Below are positions 1 through 7,645 of a DNA stretch of 23,565 nt, one piece after another (within the stretch, counting starts at the first letter, position 1; every line of letters begins with the position of its first letter). The position numbers and the translations under genes were made by a program. The notes under the pieces were generated by a model. It was not told the origin of the DNA. It made no database searches and saw only the letters and a program-made list of their open reading frames with translations. Source of the stretch: an uncultured Rikenellaceae bacterium (GTDB taxonomy: Bacteria > Bacteroidota > Bacteroidia > Bacteroidales > UBA932); assembly GCA_937906485.1 (NCBI GenBank), contig CALCYB010000146.1, positions 1 to 23,565 of the forward strand. Reading direction: 5' to 3'.

Positions 1-1
1 T

Positions 2-1225
2 GAATTTGAAAAAGAAAAAATCGTTGAACGTATCGTTGAACCCGACCGTATCTTCACTTTCCGTGTTACTTGGGTTGATGACAAAGGTGAAGTGCAAACC
101 AACCTCGGTTACCGCGTACAATTCAACAGCGCTATCGGCCCCTACAAAGGTGGTCTGCGTTTCCACAAAGCCGTTACTCCTTCCATGCTGAAGTTCTTGG
201 GCTTTGAACAAACTTTCAAAAATGCATTGACTACGCTGCCTATGGGTGGTGCAAAAGGTGGTTCAGACTTTGATCCCGTTGGAAAATCTGACGCTGAAAT
301 CATGCGTTTCTGCCAAGCTTTCATGCTCGAATTGTGGAACTGCATCGGTCCCGAACAAGACGTACCCGCTGGTGACGTAGGTGTTGGTGGACGTGAAATC
401 GGTTACCTCTATGGTATGTACACCAAATTGGCCCGTCGTTACAACGTAGGTGTTTTGACTGGTAAAGGAGCTAACTGGGGTGGTTCTATCCTCCGTCCTG
501 AAGCTACCGGTTACGGTGCTCTCTATTTCACTGAACACGTTTTGAACCGCGCTGGTAAAAACATCGCTGGTTGCACCGTAGCTATCTCCGGTTTCGGTAA
601 CGTAGCATGGGGTGCTGCTCAAAAAGCTACCGCACTGGGAGCAAAAGTTATCGCAGTTTCCGGTCCGGACGGCGTTTGCCACGTACCTGGTGGTCTGACT
701 AACGAAATGATCGACTACATGCTCGTTCTCCGCGCATCCAACAACAACGTTGTTGCTCCGATGGCAGAAAAATTCGAAGGTGTTACCTTCATCCCTGGCA
801 AGAAAGCATGGAGCATCAAATGTGACATCGCTTTGCCTTGCGCATTCCAAAATGAATTGAATGGCGACGACGCTAAGGAATTGTTGGCTAACGGTACCTG
901 GTGCTGCTGCGAAGTATCCAACATGGGTTGTACTCCCGAAGCTATCAAGGCTTTCCAAGATGCAGGTATCCTCTTCGCTCCTGGTAAAGCTGTGAACGCC
1001 GGCGGTGTTGCTACTTCAGGTCTGGAAATGACTCAAAATGCAATGCACATTTCATGGGCAGGTAAAGAAGTTGACGAAAAACTTCACTTCATCATGGAAA
1101 GCATCCACAATGCTTGCGTGAAATATGGTCAACGTCCTGACGGAACTGTAGACTATGTGAAAGGTGCAAACATTGCAGGTTTCATGAAAGTTGCTCAAGC
1201 AATGTTGGAACAAGGTACTATCTAA
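2..1225 (+). CDS. gdhA: Glutamate dehydrogenase, 5'-truncated by window edge
   Basis: Reversible reductive amination of 2-oxoglutarate to glutamate in the cytoplasm, the link between ammonium assimilation and the TCA cycle. The reading frame is open from base 2, giving 407 visible residues against about 445 for the hexameric bacterial family, so roughly the first 40 residues lie outside the window. The GTG at 92 is internal and not a start. Visible family motifs are the substrate-binding stretch GGLRFH, the catalytic-lysine loop PMGGAKGGSDFDP, the segment PAGDVGVGGREIGYLYG, and the dinucleotide-binding ISGFGNVAWG. Coenzyme preference (NADP or NAD) cannot be settled by eye; the hexameric small form is most often NADP-linked. 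Codon use is strongly biased (GGT, AAC, TTC, CGT), like tuf further on, which suggests high expression. A strong terminator follows directly. Confidence 0.95.
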   Translation, partial: EFEKEKIVERIVEPDRIFTFRVTWVDDKGEVQTNLGYRVQFNSAIGPYKGGLRFHKAVTPSMLKFLGFEQTFKNALTTLPMGGAKGGSDFDPVGKSDAEIMRFCQAFMLELWNCIGPEQDVPAGDVGVGGREIGYLYGMYTKLARRYNVGVLTGKGANWGGSILRPEATGYGALYFTEHVLNRAGKNIAGCTVAISGFGNVAWGAAQKATALGAKVIAVSGPDGVCHVPGGLTNEMIDYMLVLRASNNNVVAPMAEKFEGVTFIPGKKAWSIKCDIALPCAFQNELNGDDAKELLANGTWCCCEVSNMGCTPEAIKAFQDAGILFAPGKAVNAGGVATSGLEMTQNAMHISWAGKEVDEKLHFIMESIHNACVKYGQRPDGTVDYVKGANIAGFMKVAQAMLEQGTI

Positions 1226-1243
1226 TCCAATATTCTTTGATAC

Positions 1244-1279
1244 AAAGGGGACAAGTCGAGACTTTGTCCCCTTTTTTTT
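1244..1279 (+). terminator. Rho-independent terminator after gdhA
   Basis: GGGGACAA pairs with TTGTCCCC, with an inner GTC/GAC pair inside the loop, followed by a run of eight T. It starts about 20 bases after the gdhA stop and separates gdhA from the next gene. Confidence 0.9.
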
Positions 1280-1280
1280 A

Positions 1281-1288
1281 TATATTTG
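1281..1288 (+). promoter_or_regulatory. Candidate -7 promoter box for the hexapeptide gene
   Basis: TATATTTG matches the Bacteroides sigma-ABfr -7 consensus TAnnTTTG exactly and ends 20 bases before the ATG at 1309. It begins where the gdhA terminator T-run ends. A TTTG -33 box is not present at the usual 19-21 base spacing; the nearest TTTG, at 1263, is only 14 bases upstream and lies in the terminator stem. This is therefore a partial match. Confidence 0.5.
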
Positions 1289-1308
1289 TGAGTTAAAATT
1301 AGACAGAT

Positions 1309-1827
1309 ATGGCAATCATCAAGAAATTGAACGGGATCGAGCCCAAAATTGGGAAGAATTGTTTTCTCGCAGAAAATGCGGTGCTGGTCGGCGATGTGAC
1401 CATCGGAGACGACTGCAGCATCTGGTACGGAGCGGTATTACGCGGAGACGTCAATCCGATAAGGGTGGGGGACCGGGTCAATATCCAGGATGGAGCGGTG
1501 TTGCATACCCTCCACAAACGCTCTGTCGTGGAAGTCGGCAACGACGTTTCCGTCGGACACAACGCCATTATTCACGGGGCCAAAGTGGGAAATGACGTGC
1601 TGGTCGGGATGGGAGCCATCCTGATGGACAATGCGGAAGTGGCAGACGGATCCATCATCGCAGCAGGAGCCGTTGTGCTGAGCAATGCCAAGCTTGAACC
1701 GGGCGTCTATGCCGGATTGCCGGCCAAACAGGTCAAACCCGGTAGCGAGGCCGTTACGGAAGCCGCACACAAGAATGCCGGTGGTTATATGATGTACAAG
1801 GAATGGTTCCTGAAAGAAGAAGAATAA
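1309..1827 (+). CDS. Gamma-carbonic anhydrase family hexapeptide-repeat protein
   Basis: A 172-residue left-handed beta-helix protein of the YrdA/PaaY/CamH group. Imperfect hexapeptide repeats run from about residue 10 to 125 (for example IGDDCSIWYGAVLRGDV). The metal-site histidines of the family are visible as H66 in VLHTLHK, and H84 and H89 in VGHNAIIHG. Members are cytoplasmic trimers with zinc or iron at subunit interfaces. Some hydrate CO2 and others show little measurable activity, so the fold is secure but carbonic anhydrase activity is inferred. Length is normal for the family. It starts about 20 bases after a -7-like box and is followed after 25 bases by the thioredoxin-lipoprotein gene, so these probably share a transcript. 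Confidence 0.9.
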   Translation: MAIIKKLNGIEPKIGKNCFLAENAVLVGDVTIGDDCSIWYGAVLRGDVNPIRVGDRVNIQDGAVLHTLHKRSVVEVGNDVSVGHNAIIHGAKVGNDVLVGMGAILMDNAEVADGSIIAAGAVVLSNAKLEPGVYAGLPAKQVKPGSEAVTEAAHKNAGGYMMYKEWFLKEEE

Positions 1828-1852
1828 CATTTTAAAATTCAAATATCAGCTT

Positions 1853-2947
1853 ATGAAAAAATTATTGTTTGTAATCAGTGCAGCTTTGATGATTGTTGCC
1901 TGTGCTCCCCAAAATGGATTTACCTTGAAGGGTAAGTTCACTTCTGACAATGCCGAACTGCTTAACGGCCCGATCTACCTGATTAGCCGCGCTGGCGTAG
2001 CCGATACCGCAGAAATGGTAAACGGTGAATTCAGTTTTGCCGGAGAATTGGCAGAACCCACCGACTACTACCTGCTGGTCGGTTCAGAACGTCTGCCGTT
2101 GTTCCTGGAAAATGCAAAATATACGGTAAATGCAGATTTGAGCAACTTGCGTAAGGCCAAAATCGAAGGCGGAGAAACCCAGACCCTGCTCAACAAGATG
2201 CAAGCCATTGCTGAAGAAGTGCAAGCCGGTTATAATCTGGATTCTTTGGCGCAGGCTTTCAATATGGCCAAAACTCCCGAGGAACGTGAACAAATCTATG
2301 CTGTCTTCCAAGCTGTCAATGATGAAATTGATGCCCGCAAGAAAGAACTGATCGAAAATAACAAGGACTCCTACTTTGCGTTCAGAGAATTCAGCAGCGA
2401 ATTCACTTACATCGATTATGAACAAGCGCGTGCTACCTATGAGTATTATGCAGCGATCCCCAAATTCCAGAACTTGAGTCTGATGGCCCGCATCAAAGAG
2501 CACCTGGACCGTCTGGAGAATCTTCAAGTAGGAAAACAAGCTCCTGATTTTACCATGAATGATCCCGATGGCAAGCCGATTACCTTCTCCGACATCTACA
2601 AGAAGAATAAAGTGACCATGTTGGATTTCTGGGCAGGCTGGTGTGGACCCTGCCGTCAGTTCAATCCTACCTTGGTGGAAATCTACAACGAGTACCATGC
2701 AAAAGGATTTGAAGTGTTGGGTGTTTCTTTGGACAGCAACCGCAAACAATGGTTGGATGCCATCAAGGCAGACAAATTGACTTGGCCGCAAGTGTCCGAA
2801 CTCAAACAATGGGATACCGAAGTCGCTAAAACTTATGGCGTTCGCTACATTCCTCAAAACCTGTTCGTGGATCAAAACGGTGTGATTATCGCACGCGTTC
2901 TTTCCGAAGGTGCCATCGTTGATTTCCTGAACGAACAATTGCAATAA
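1853..2947 (+). CDS. Thioredoxin-fold lipoprotein (TlpA/ResA-like) with N-terminal DUF4369-type domain
   Basis: Predicted envelope thiol-disulfide oxidoreductase, 364 residues. Residues 1-17 form a lipoprotein signal ending in IVAC, with Cys17 the lipidated residue. The residues after it (APQNGF) lack the acidic run associated with surface export in this phylum, so a periplasm-facing anchor is more likely. Residues about 22-110 resemble the beta-rich DUF4369 domain found ahead of many Bacteroidota thioredoxins, followed by a charged helical linker at about 110-225. The C-terminal 140 residues are an AhpC/TSA-thioredoxin domain with the redox motif WCGPC (Cys264 and Cys267) and a cis-proline loop in YIPQN. 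Such proteins reduce or shuffle disulfides in the envelope; the client is unknown. murI follows 14 bases downstream. Confidence 0.9.
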   Translation: MKKLLFVISAALMIVACAPQNGFTLKGKFTSDNAELLNGPIYLISRAGVADTAEMVNGEFSFAGELAEPTDYYLLVGSERLPLFLENAKYTVNADLSNLRKAKIEGGETQTLLNKMQAIAEEVQAGYNLDSLAQAFNMAKTPEEREQIYAVFQAVNDEIDARKKELIENNKDSYFAFREFSSEFTYIDYEQARATYEYYAAIPKFQNLSLMARIKEHLDRLENLQVGKQAPDFTMNDPDGKPITFSDIYKKNKVTMLDFWAGWCGPCRQFNPTLVEIYNEYHAKGFEVLGVSLDSNRKQWLDAIKADKLTWPQVSELKQWDTEVAKTYGVRYIPQNLFVDQNGVIIARVLSEGAIVDFLNEQLQ

Positions 2948-2961
2948 AAATTTCTTCAGGA

Positions 2962-3756
2962 ATGATCGGTGTATTTGATTCTGGGGTCGGCGGCTTGTCT
3001 GTTTTGTCCGAACTGGTCAGACTGATGCCTCATCAGGATTATGTTTATGTGGCCGATACCCGTTTTTGTCCCTACGGATCAAAATCCCTGGACCTGATCC
3101 AACAACGGTCCGCGATCATTACCGAATTCCTGATCGGACAAGGAGCAGATGTTGTTGTGGTGGCATGCAATACCGCCACGGCAGCATCTGTTGCTTTTTT
3201 AAGGGAACACTATCCGATTCCTTTTGTCGGCATGGAGCCCGCAATCAAACCTGCAGCCCTGCTCTCCAAGACCGGGGTCGTCGGGGTGCTGGCTACTGCC
3301 AATACATTCAAGGGTAGTCTCTATCATCATACAAGAGATACGTATGCCTCCGAGATCAGAGTCGTCGAGCGAGTGGGGGAAGGGTTGGTCGAGTTGGTGG
3401 AAGCCGGGCAACTTCAGGGAGAAGAAACGGACCGTCTGGTGGGTACATACGTCAATGCAATCCAGCAAGAGGGGGCTGATGTACTGGTGCTGGGCTGTAC
3501 GCATTATCCGTTTCTCAAAGAGGCCATCCGCAGAGTGGCAAGGGGGACGCTTCAGATTCTTGATCCGGCGCCTGCCATTGCCCGGCAGACCCAGCGCTTG
3601 CTGCATTTGCCGGAGCATCCCCGGTCTCAGACTCATCCGTCAGCCGGGCGCCTTTCTTTTTGGACCACAGGGACTTCCTGGGAACCTCTCAAAAAAATGG
3701 CAGACCGGTTGTTTCCCGATCTGCCCGATAAGTCGTATCATCTGCTGATGCGATGA
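2962..3756 (+). CDS. murI: Glutamate racemase
   Basis: Cofactor-independent cytoplasmic racemase converting L-glutamate to D-glutamate for the peptidoglycan stem peptide. At 264 residues it is normal for the family. Visible signatures are FDSGVGGLSVL (D6, S7), VVACNTATA with catalytic Cys69, and VLGCTHYPFL with the second catalytic Cys179 and His181. The start at 2962 is well supported because the conserved motif begins at residue 4. It lies 14 bases after the thioredoxin-lipoprotein stop and is probably co-transcribed with it. Its codon use is far less biased than that of the gdhA and susC genes around it, as expected for a low-abundance enzyme. The convergent gene ends only 25 bases downstream and no good terminator is visible between them. 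Confidence 0.96.
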   Translation: MIGVFDSGVGGLSVLSELVRLMPHQDYVYVADTRFCPYGSKSLDLIQQRSAIITEFLIGQGADVVVVACNTATAASVAFLREHYPIPFVGMEPAIKPAALLSKTGVVGVLATANTFKGSLYHHTRDTYASEIRVVERVGEGLVELVEAGQLQGEETDRLVGTYVNAIQQEGADVLVLGCTHYPFLKEAIRRVARGTLQILDPAPAIARQTQRLLHLPEHPRSQTHPSAGRLSFWTTGTSWEPLKKMADRLFPDLPDKSYHLLMR

Positions 3757-3781
3757 AGTATAAGGTCTGACCCATAAATTT

Positions 3782-4486
3782 CTACTGCTGCGTGCAGAAA
3801 TAGAAGAGCGAGATGACATCATCCTTTTTGTTGAATTGGATGTCATTTTCTTTAATGAAACTCTTGATTTCCTTTTTCTTGTCGGGAAACATCTTTCGGA
3901 AACTGGACGGACTGGCCGGGGTAAACTGTCCGTCTTCAATCAGTACGTAGACAATCCGAGATTCGTAATACACTTCCTGTTCGGTGGGAAAGCCCATGTA
4001 CCGGAAGATTTCGTGCGGTTGGTAGACTTTGGCTGTAGAGCTGGCTGGGATGGCTTCGTGTTTCTTGGCCAGTTCGATGTCAAAACGGTGCCACATCGCC
4101 AGGGTCTTCTGGCCGTAGACCATCAGCTCCTTGAAGAAGTGCCGGTTGGCCTGAATAAATACCTGTTGGTCTGCCAAGATGCGTCTGACTTCTTCTTGAC
4201 GCATCAGTACAAGGGTGTCTCCTTTCGGGTCGATGAACCGGAGGCTCTGGTCTGCACTGCAGATGTTGATCATGGATTGGGACTGGGTGCCGTCCTTGTA
4301 GAAGAGGATGGACTGTGTGAATTCCGGAAGCAAATAGATTTCTTCCATGGGAAATTGTCTGATGAAATCTTCCATGGACTTGGCCAGTTTGGAACCTTCT
4401 TTCTTTTCTTGTTCTTGGGCAAACAGGAAACCCGTGCTGAAGACCAGCAGGGAAAGCATTGCCAAGAGGGTCTTATTCATTTTCAT
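3782..4486 (-). CDS. Exported protein of unknown function (flanking paralogue A)
   Basis: I do not recognise this family. With a start at 4486 it has 234 residues, beginning with a signal peptide whose hydrophobic core is about residues 6-22 and whose likely cleavage is after LFA before Gln24. The frame is open up to an ATG at 4534, but the extra 16 residues would displace the signal peptide and the promoter candidate lies inside that extension; ATG 4480 is also possible. The rest is mixed beta/charged, with LPEF and FYKDG near 53-66, GDT at 89-91, LMVYG at 121-125, a lysine-rich stretch at 198-222 and a closing FYFCTQQ. It has only two cysteines, C76 and C231. It is homologous to the gene at 10100-10804 on the other side of the Sus-like cassette and is transcribed divergently from the susC-like gene. 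Confidence 0.85.
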   Translation of the reverse strand: MKMNKTLLAMLSLLVFSTGFLFAQEQEKKEGSKLAKSMEDFIRQFPMEEIYLLPEFTQSILFYKDGTQSQSMINICSADQSLRFIDPKGDTLVLMRQEEVRRILADQQVFIQANRHFFKELMVYGQKTLAMWHRFDIELAKKHEAIPASSTAKVYQPHEIFRYMGFPTEQEVYYESRIVYVLIEDGQFTPASPSSFRKMFPDKKKEIKSFIKENDIQFNKKDDVISLFYFCTQQ

Positions 4487-4503
4487 GGGGCGTTCTTTTT
4501 GTG

Positions 4504-4535
4504 CAAAGGTATTTATCTTTATGAAAAAAAACAAT
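4504..4535 (-). promoter_or_regulatory. Bacteroides-type promoter for paralogue A
   Basis: On the minus strand ATTG (4535-4532) is followed after exactly 20 bases by TACCTTTG (4511-4504). This fits the phylum consensus TTTG-N19-21-TAnnTTTG with one mismatch in the -33 box. It predicts transcription starting around 4497, about 10 bases ahead of the ATG at 4486, and therefore argues against the longer frame from 4534. Confidence 0.65.
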
Positions 4536-4569
4536 TTGTTAGTTTGTTTTCGAAAAAATCGTATATTTG
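4535..4569 (+). promoter_or_regulatory. Candidate promoter for the Sus-like operon
   Basis: TATATTTG at 4562-4569 matches TAnnTTTG exactly. TTTG occurs at 4535 (23-base spacing) and at 4543 (15-base spacing), so the -33 placement is imperfect. If used, it gives a 5' leader of about 120 bases ahead of the ATG at 4695. The leader is A/T-rich and I see no strong hairpin in it. The intergenic region 4487-4694 is therefore a divergent promoter region. Confidence 0.5.
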
Positions 4570-4694
4570 CGTTATTAATTTTGTGCGTACTGTCGGTGGT
4601 GGGAAGATAACAAACAACAGTTCATTTACTTAGACATTTTGTTGAAAACAATAAAAACTACAAATTCATTCATTAACCTTTAAAAATTATCTAC

Positions 4695-7634
4695 ATGAAA
4701 AAAGTCAGACTCCTTCTAGCAGGTCTGTTACTGGCGATTACTGCTCCGTTCGCAATGGCGCAGAACATCACAGTTTCAGGTACTGTTACTGATGAAAGTA
4801 CCGGTGAACCGGTTCCTTATGCTTCTGTACAGATCAAAGGGACTATGATCGGTATGACGACCGATGAACTGGGACAATTCTCATTGCAGGCTCCCGGTAA
4901 CGGTACATTGGTGATCAGCTTCCTCGGTTACAAAACCGCTGAAGTTCCGATTAACAACCGCGCTGTGGTTGACGTTGTTTTGAGCCCCGATGCTGAGGCT
5001 TTGGAAGACGCAATCGTTGTCGGTTATGGTACCGCAAAGAAAATCACCTCAATCGTAGGTTCCGCTTCAACCGTCAACTCCAAAGTGATGGCCAGCCGTC
5101 CTACCGCAAATGCCGGTGATGCTTTGCAAGGTCAAGTAGCCGGTTTGCAAATCTTCTCATCAACTGGTGAACCTATGTCCAACGTGTCTATGCGTATGCG
5201 TGGTGTGAACTCCATCAATGCATCCAACACTCCGTTGATCATCTTGGACGGTGCTCCGGTATCTGCTTCTATCTTTACTTCATTGAACAGTAACGATATC
5301 GAAAGCATGACCGTGATGAAAGATGCGTCATCAACCGCGATCTACGGTTCCCGTGCAGCAAACGGTGTTATCTACATCACTACCAAGAAAGGTAAACGTG
5401 GTGAAAAACCCGTTGTTTCTGTACGTGGCCAATACGGTATCTCCACTTTGGTAACCCACAAAATGGACCTGATGGACAGTGACCAATGGTTCAAATTCAA
5501 CGAAATGGTATTGGGTGACCAATTTGTGATGACCGACATCATGCAAAAAGCAAAAGATGCAGGCACCAACTTCAACTGGTTGGAATACTTCTTCAACGAA
5601 CAAGCTCCCGTTTGGAGTGTGGACGCTTCCGTTTCCGGTTCTTCAGACAAATCTGACTACTACTTCTCTTTGGGTACATTTGATCAAACCGGTACTGCTC
5701 CTTACTCTGACCTGCAACGTTACAGCATCCGTTCAAACCTCAATACCAACGTCAATGACTGGTTGAAGATGGGTATCAGCCTGGGTTTGACCTACCAACA
5801 ATACCAAACTGCCGGCTTTATGTCTCAAGGTAACTCTTGGTACAACCCGGTTTCTGCTGCTAACTGGTTGTTCCCGTGGGTTACTCCTTATGATGATGAA
5901 GGTAACGAGAGAGAACAATTCAAAGAATTGGGTATGTACAATACCTTGTATCTGCAAGAAATTCAACCTTCTACCAATAACTACGTTCGCGTGAACGGTA
6001 GCACTTATCAAGAAATCAACCCCCTCAGAGGTTTGACCCTCCGTGCACAACAATCATTGGAAGGTTATGACTACCGTTATTCTTACAAGGCGCTGCCGAC
6101 AGGTCCCTTCGCTGGAAACGGTACTGCTTCTGAAGATTTCTCCCGCTATTACCAACTTACTTTCACCAATACTGCAGAGTACAAATTTGCTGTAGCAGAC
6201 GACCATAACTTTGCATTGTTGGCCGGTCAAGAAGCCATCGTATCCATGTCTTCTTCTTTCGGTGCTGACGTAGAAGGTATCACTGACATGCGTCAAACTT
6301 ACTTGAGCAGCGGTACCGTTTACAACAAGCCTTCTTACGGTGAAAGCGAAACCGCTTACAACTCTTACTTCGCACGTGTTTCTTACGACTTCAACAGCAA
6401 GTACTTCCTTGATGCTTCTTTCCGTCGTGACGGTTCATCCCTCTTCGGTGCTAACAAACGTTATGCAAACTTCTACTCTATCGGTGGTATGTGGGATGTG
6501 AAACGTGAAGACTTCATGGCTGATGTAAACTGGTTGAGCGAATTGCGTTTCAAAGCCAGCTACGGTACCACCGGTAACTCCGGTATCGGAAACTATCTGG
6601 CTTACGGTACTATCGGTAACTACAGCGCTCTGTACAACGGTCTGAGCGGTTGGGGTATCGGTAACCCGTCCAATGCTGACTTGACTTGGGAAACTGTTGA
6701 AACCTTGAATATCGGTGTAAACGGTCGTGCATTCAACTTCTTGACTTTCAACGTTGAATTCTACAACAAAATGACCCGTGACATGTTGATGGACATCCCT
6801 TATTCTTTCACAACCGGTCACAGCTCAGGTGCTGGTAACATCGGTGATATGAGAAACCGCGGTGTGGACGTTGAATTTGGTTTCGATATTATTCAAACTC
6901 AAGACATGTTCTTCAACATCAAGGCTAACTTCAACTACAATGCCAACGAAATTACCGCTTTGTTCGGTGGTCGTGACGAATTCGTAGTTCCTAACACCGG
7001 TATCAAATACCAAGTAGGTTATCCTTATGGTGAAATGTTCTACGTTCGTTCAGCAGGTGTTGACCGTCGCGACGGTATGCAAATGTGGTACGACCTCGAT
7101 GGTAACCCGACCAAGCAATTCTCTGAAGATTATGCAGTCATGACCGGTAAACAACGCTATGCTCCTTGGGCTGGTGGTGTTCAATTGAACTTTGACTGGA
7201 AAGGTCTGTACATCGGTGCTGACTTCTCATGGATCGCAGGTAAATGGACCATCAACAACGACCGTTACTTCCTGATGAACCCCAAATTCGTCACTTCAGA
7301 CATGAACGGTTCTGCTGACTTGATGGATATCTGGTTGAAACCGGGTGATATAACCGACGTGCCTGGTCTGAACTCACCTCGTGAATTCGACGATACTTTG
7401 CTCGAAAACGCTTCATTCCTGCGCTTGAAGAACCTCCAAGTATCTTACACCCTGCCTCAAAAATGGATCCAAAAGACCGGATTCCTGGGTAGCCTGCGTG
7501 TTTATGCTATTGGACGTAACTTGTTGACCCTCACCGAATATACCGGTTATGACCCTGAAGTTGACTCCAACTTGCAGTTGGGTGTTTACCCGAACTCCAA
7601 ACAGTACACTGTTGGTATTGAATTAACCTTCTAA
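4695..7634 (+). CDS. SusC-like TonB-dependent outer-membrane transporter
   Basis: Outer-membrane beta-barrel that imports oligomers in a TonB/ExbBD-dependent way, with a SusD-type lid. The 979 residues are normal for the SusC/RagA family. A signal peptide ends at about Ala22. A carboxypeptidase-regulatory-like beta domain follows at about 24-95 (ITVSGTVTDESTGEPVPYAS). The plug domain at about 115-235 carries the SusC signatures MRMRGVNSIN, PLIILDGAPV and SMTVMKDASSTAIYGSRA. The barrel continues to a terminal IELTF, the usual aromatic C-terminus for barrel assembly. There is no N-terminal STN domain, so no anti-sigma-coupled signalling is expected. Codon use is strongly biased, similar to EF-Tu, suggesting high expression. 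It is followed after 11 bases by the susD-like gene. The substrate cannot be inferred. Confidence 0.95.
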   Translation: MKKVRLLLAGLLLAITAPFAMAQNITVSGTVTDESTGEPVPYASVQIKGTMIGMTTDELGQFSLQAPGNGTLVISFLGYKTAEVPINNRAVVDVVLSPDAEALEDAIVVGYGTAKKITSIVGSASTVNSKVMASRPTANAGDALQGQVAGLQIFSSTGEPMSNVSMRMRGVNSINASNTPLIILDGAPVSASIFTSLNSNDIESMTVMKDASSTAIYGSRAANGVIYITTKKGKRGEKPVVSVRGQYGISTLVTHKMDLMDSDQWFKFNEMVLGDQFVMTDIMQKAKDAGTNFNWLEYFFNEQAPVWSVDASVSGSSDKSDYYFSLGTFDQTGTAPYSDLQRYSIRSNLNTNVNDWLKMGISLGLTYQQYQTAGFMSQGNSWYNPVSAANWLFPWVTPYDDEGNEREQFKELGMYNTLYLQEIQPSTNNYVRVNGSTYQEINPLRGLTLRAQQSLEGYDYRYSYKALPTGPFAGNGTASEDFSRYYQLTFTNTAEYKFAVADDHNFALLAGQEAIVSMSSSFGADVEGITDMRQTYLSSGTVYNKPSYGESETAYNSYFARVSYDFNSKYFLDASFRRDGSSLFGANKRYANFYSIGGMWDVKREDFMADVNWLSELRFKASYGTTGNSGIGNYLAYGTIGNYSALYNGLSGWGIGNPSNADLTWETVETLNIGVNGRAFNFLTFNVEFYNKMTRDMLMDIPYSFTTGHSSGAGNIGDMRNRGVDVEFGFDIIQTQDMFFNIKANFNYNANEITALFGGRDEFVVPNTGIKYQVGYPYGEMFYVRSAGVDRRDGMQMWYDLDGNPTKQFSEDYAVMTGKQRYAPWAGGVQLNFDWKGLYIGADFSWIAGKWTINNDRYFLMNPKFVTSDMNGSADLMDIWLKPGDITDVPGLNSPREFDDTLLENASFLRLKNLQVSYTLPQKWIQKTGFLGSLRVYAIGRNLLTLTEYTGYDPEVDSNLQLGVYPNSKQYTVGIELTF

Positions 7635-7645
7635 TTGAGCAGTAA

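Noticed and set aside
263..958. 231-codon frame antisense to glutamate dehydrogenase
   Set aside because: Explained by strong codon bias in gdhA suppressing stops on the other strand; no start context or domain.
2084..2944. 286-codon frame antisense to the thioredoxin-lipoprotein gene
   Set aside because: Lies entirely inside a well-supported gene and shows no protein-like features of its own.
3757..3800. Possible terminator between murI and the convergent gene
   Set aside because: Only an AGAAAT/ATTTCT pairing of six weak bases with a large loop and no T-run could be found, so I do not call it.
3836..4633. 265-codon plus-strand frame opposite paralogue A, running into the susC promoter region
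   Set aside because: Paralogue A on the minus strand is supported by a signal peptide, a promoter and a homologue at 10100; the opposite frame has none of these.
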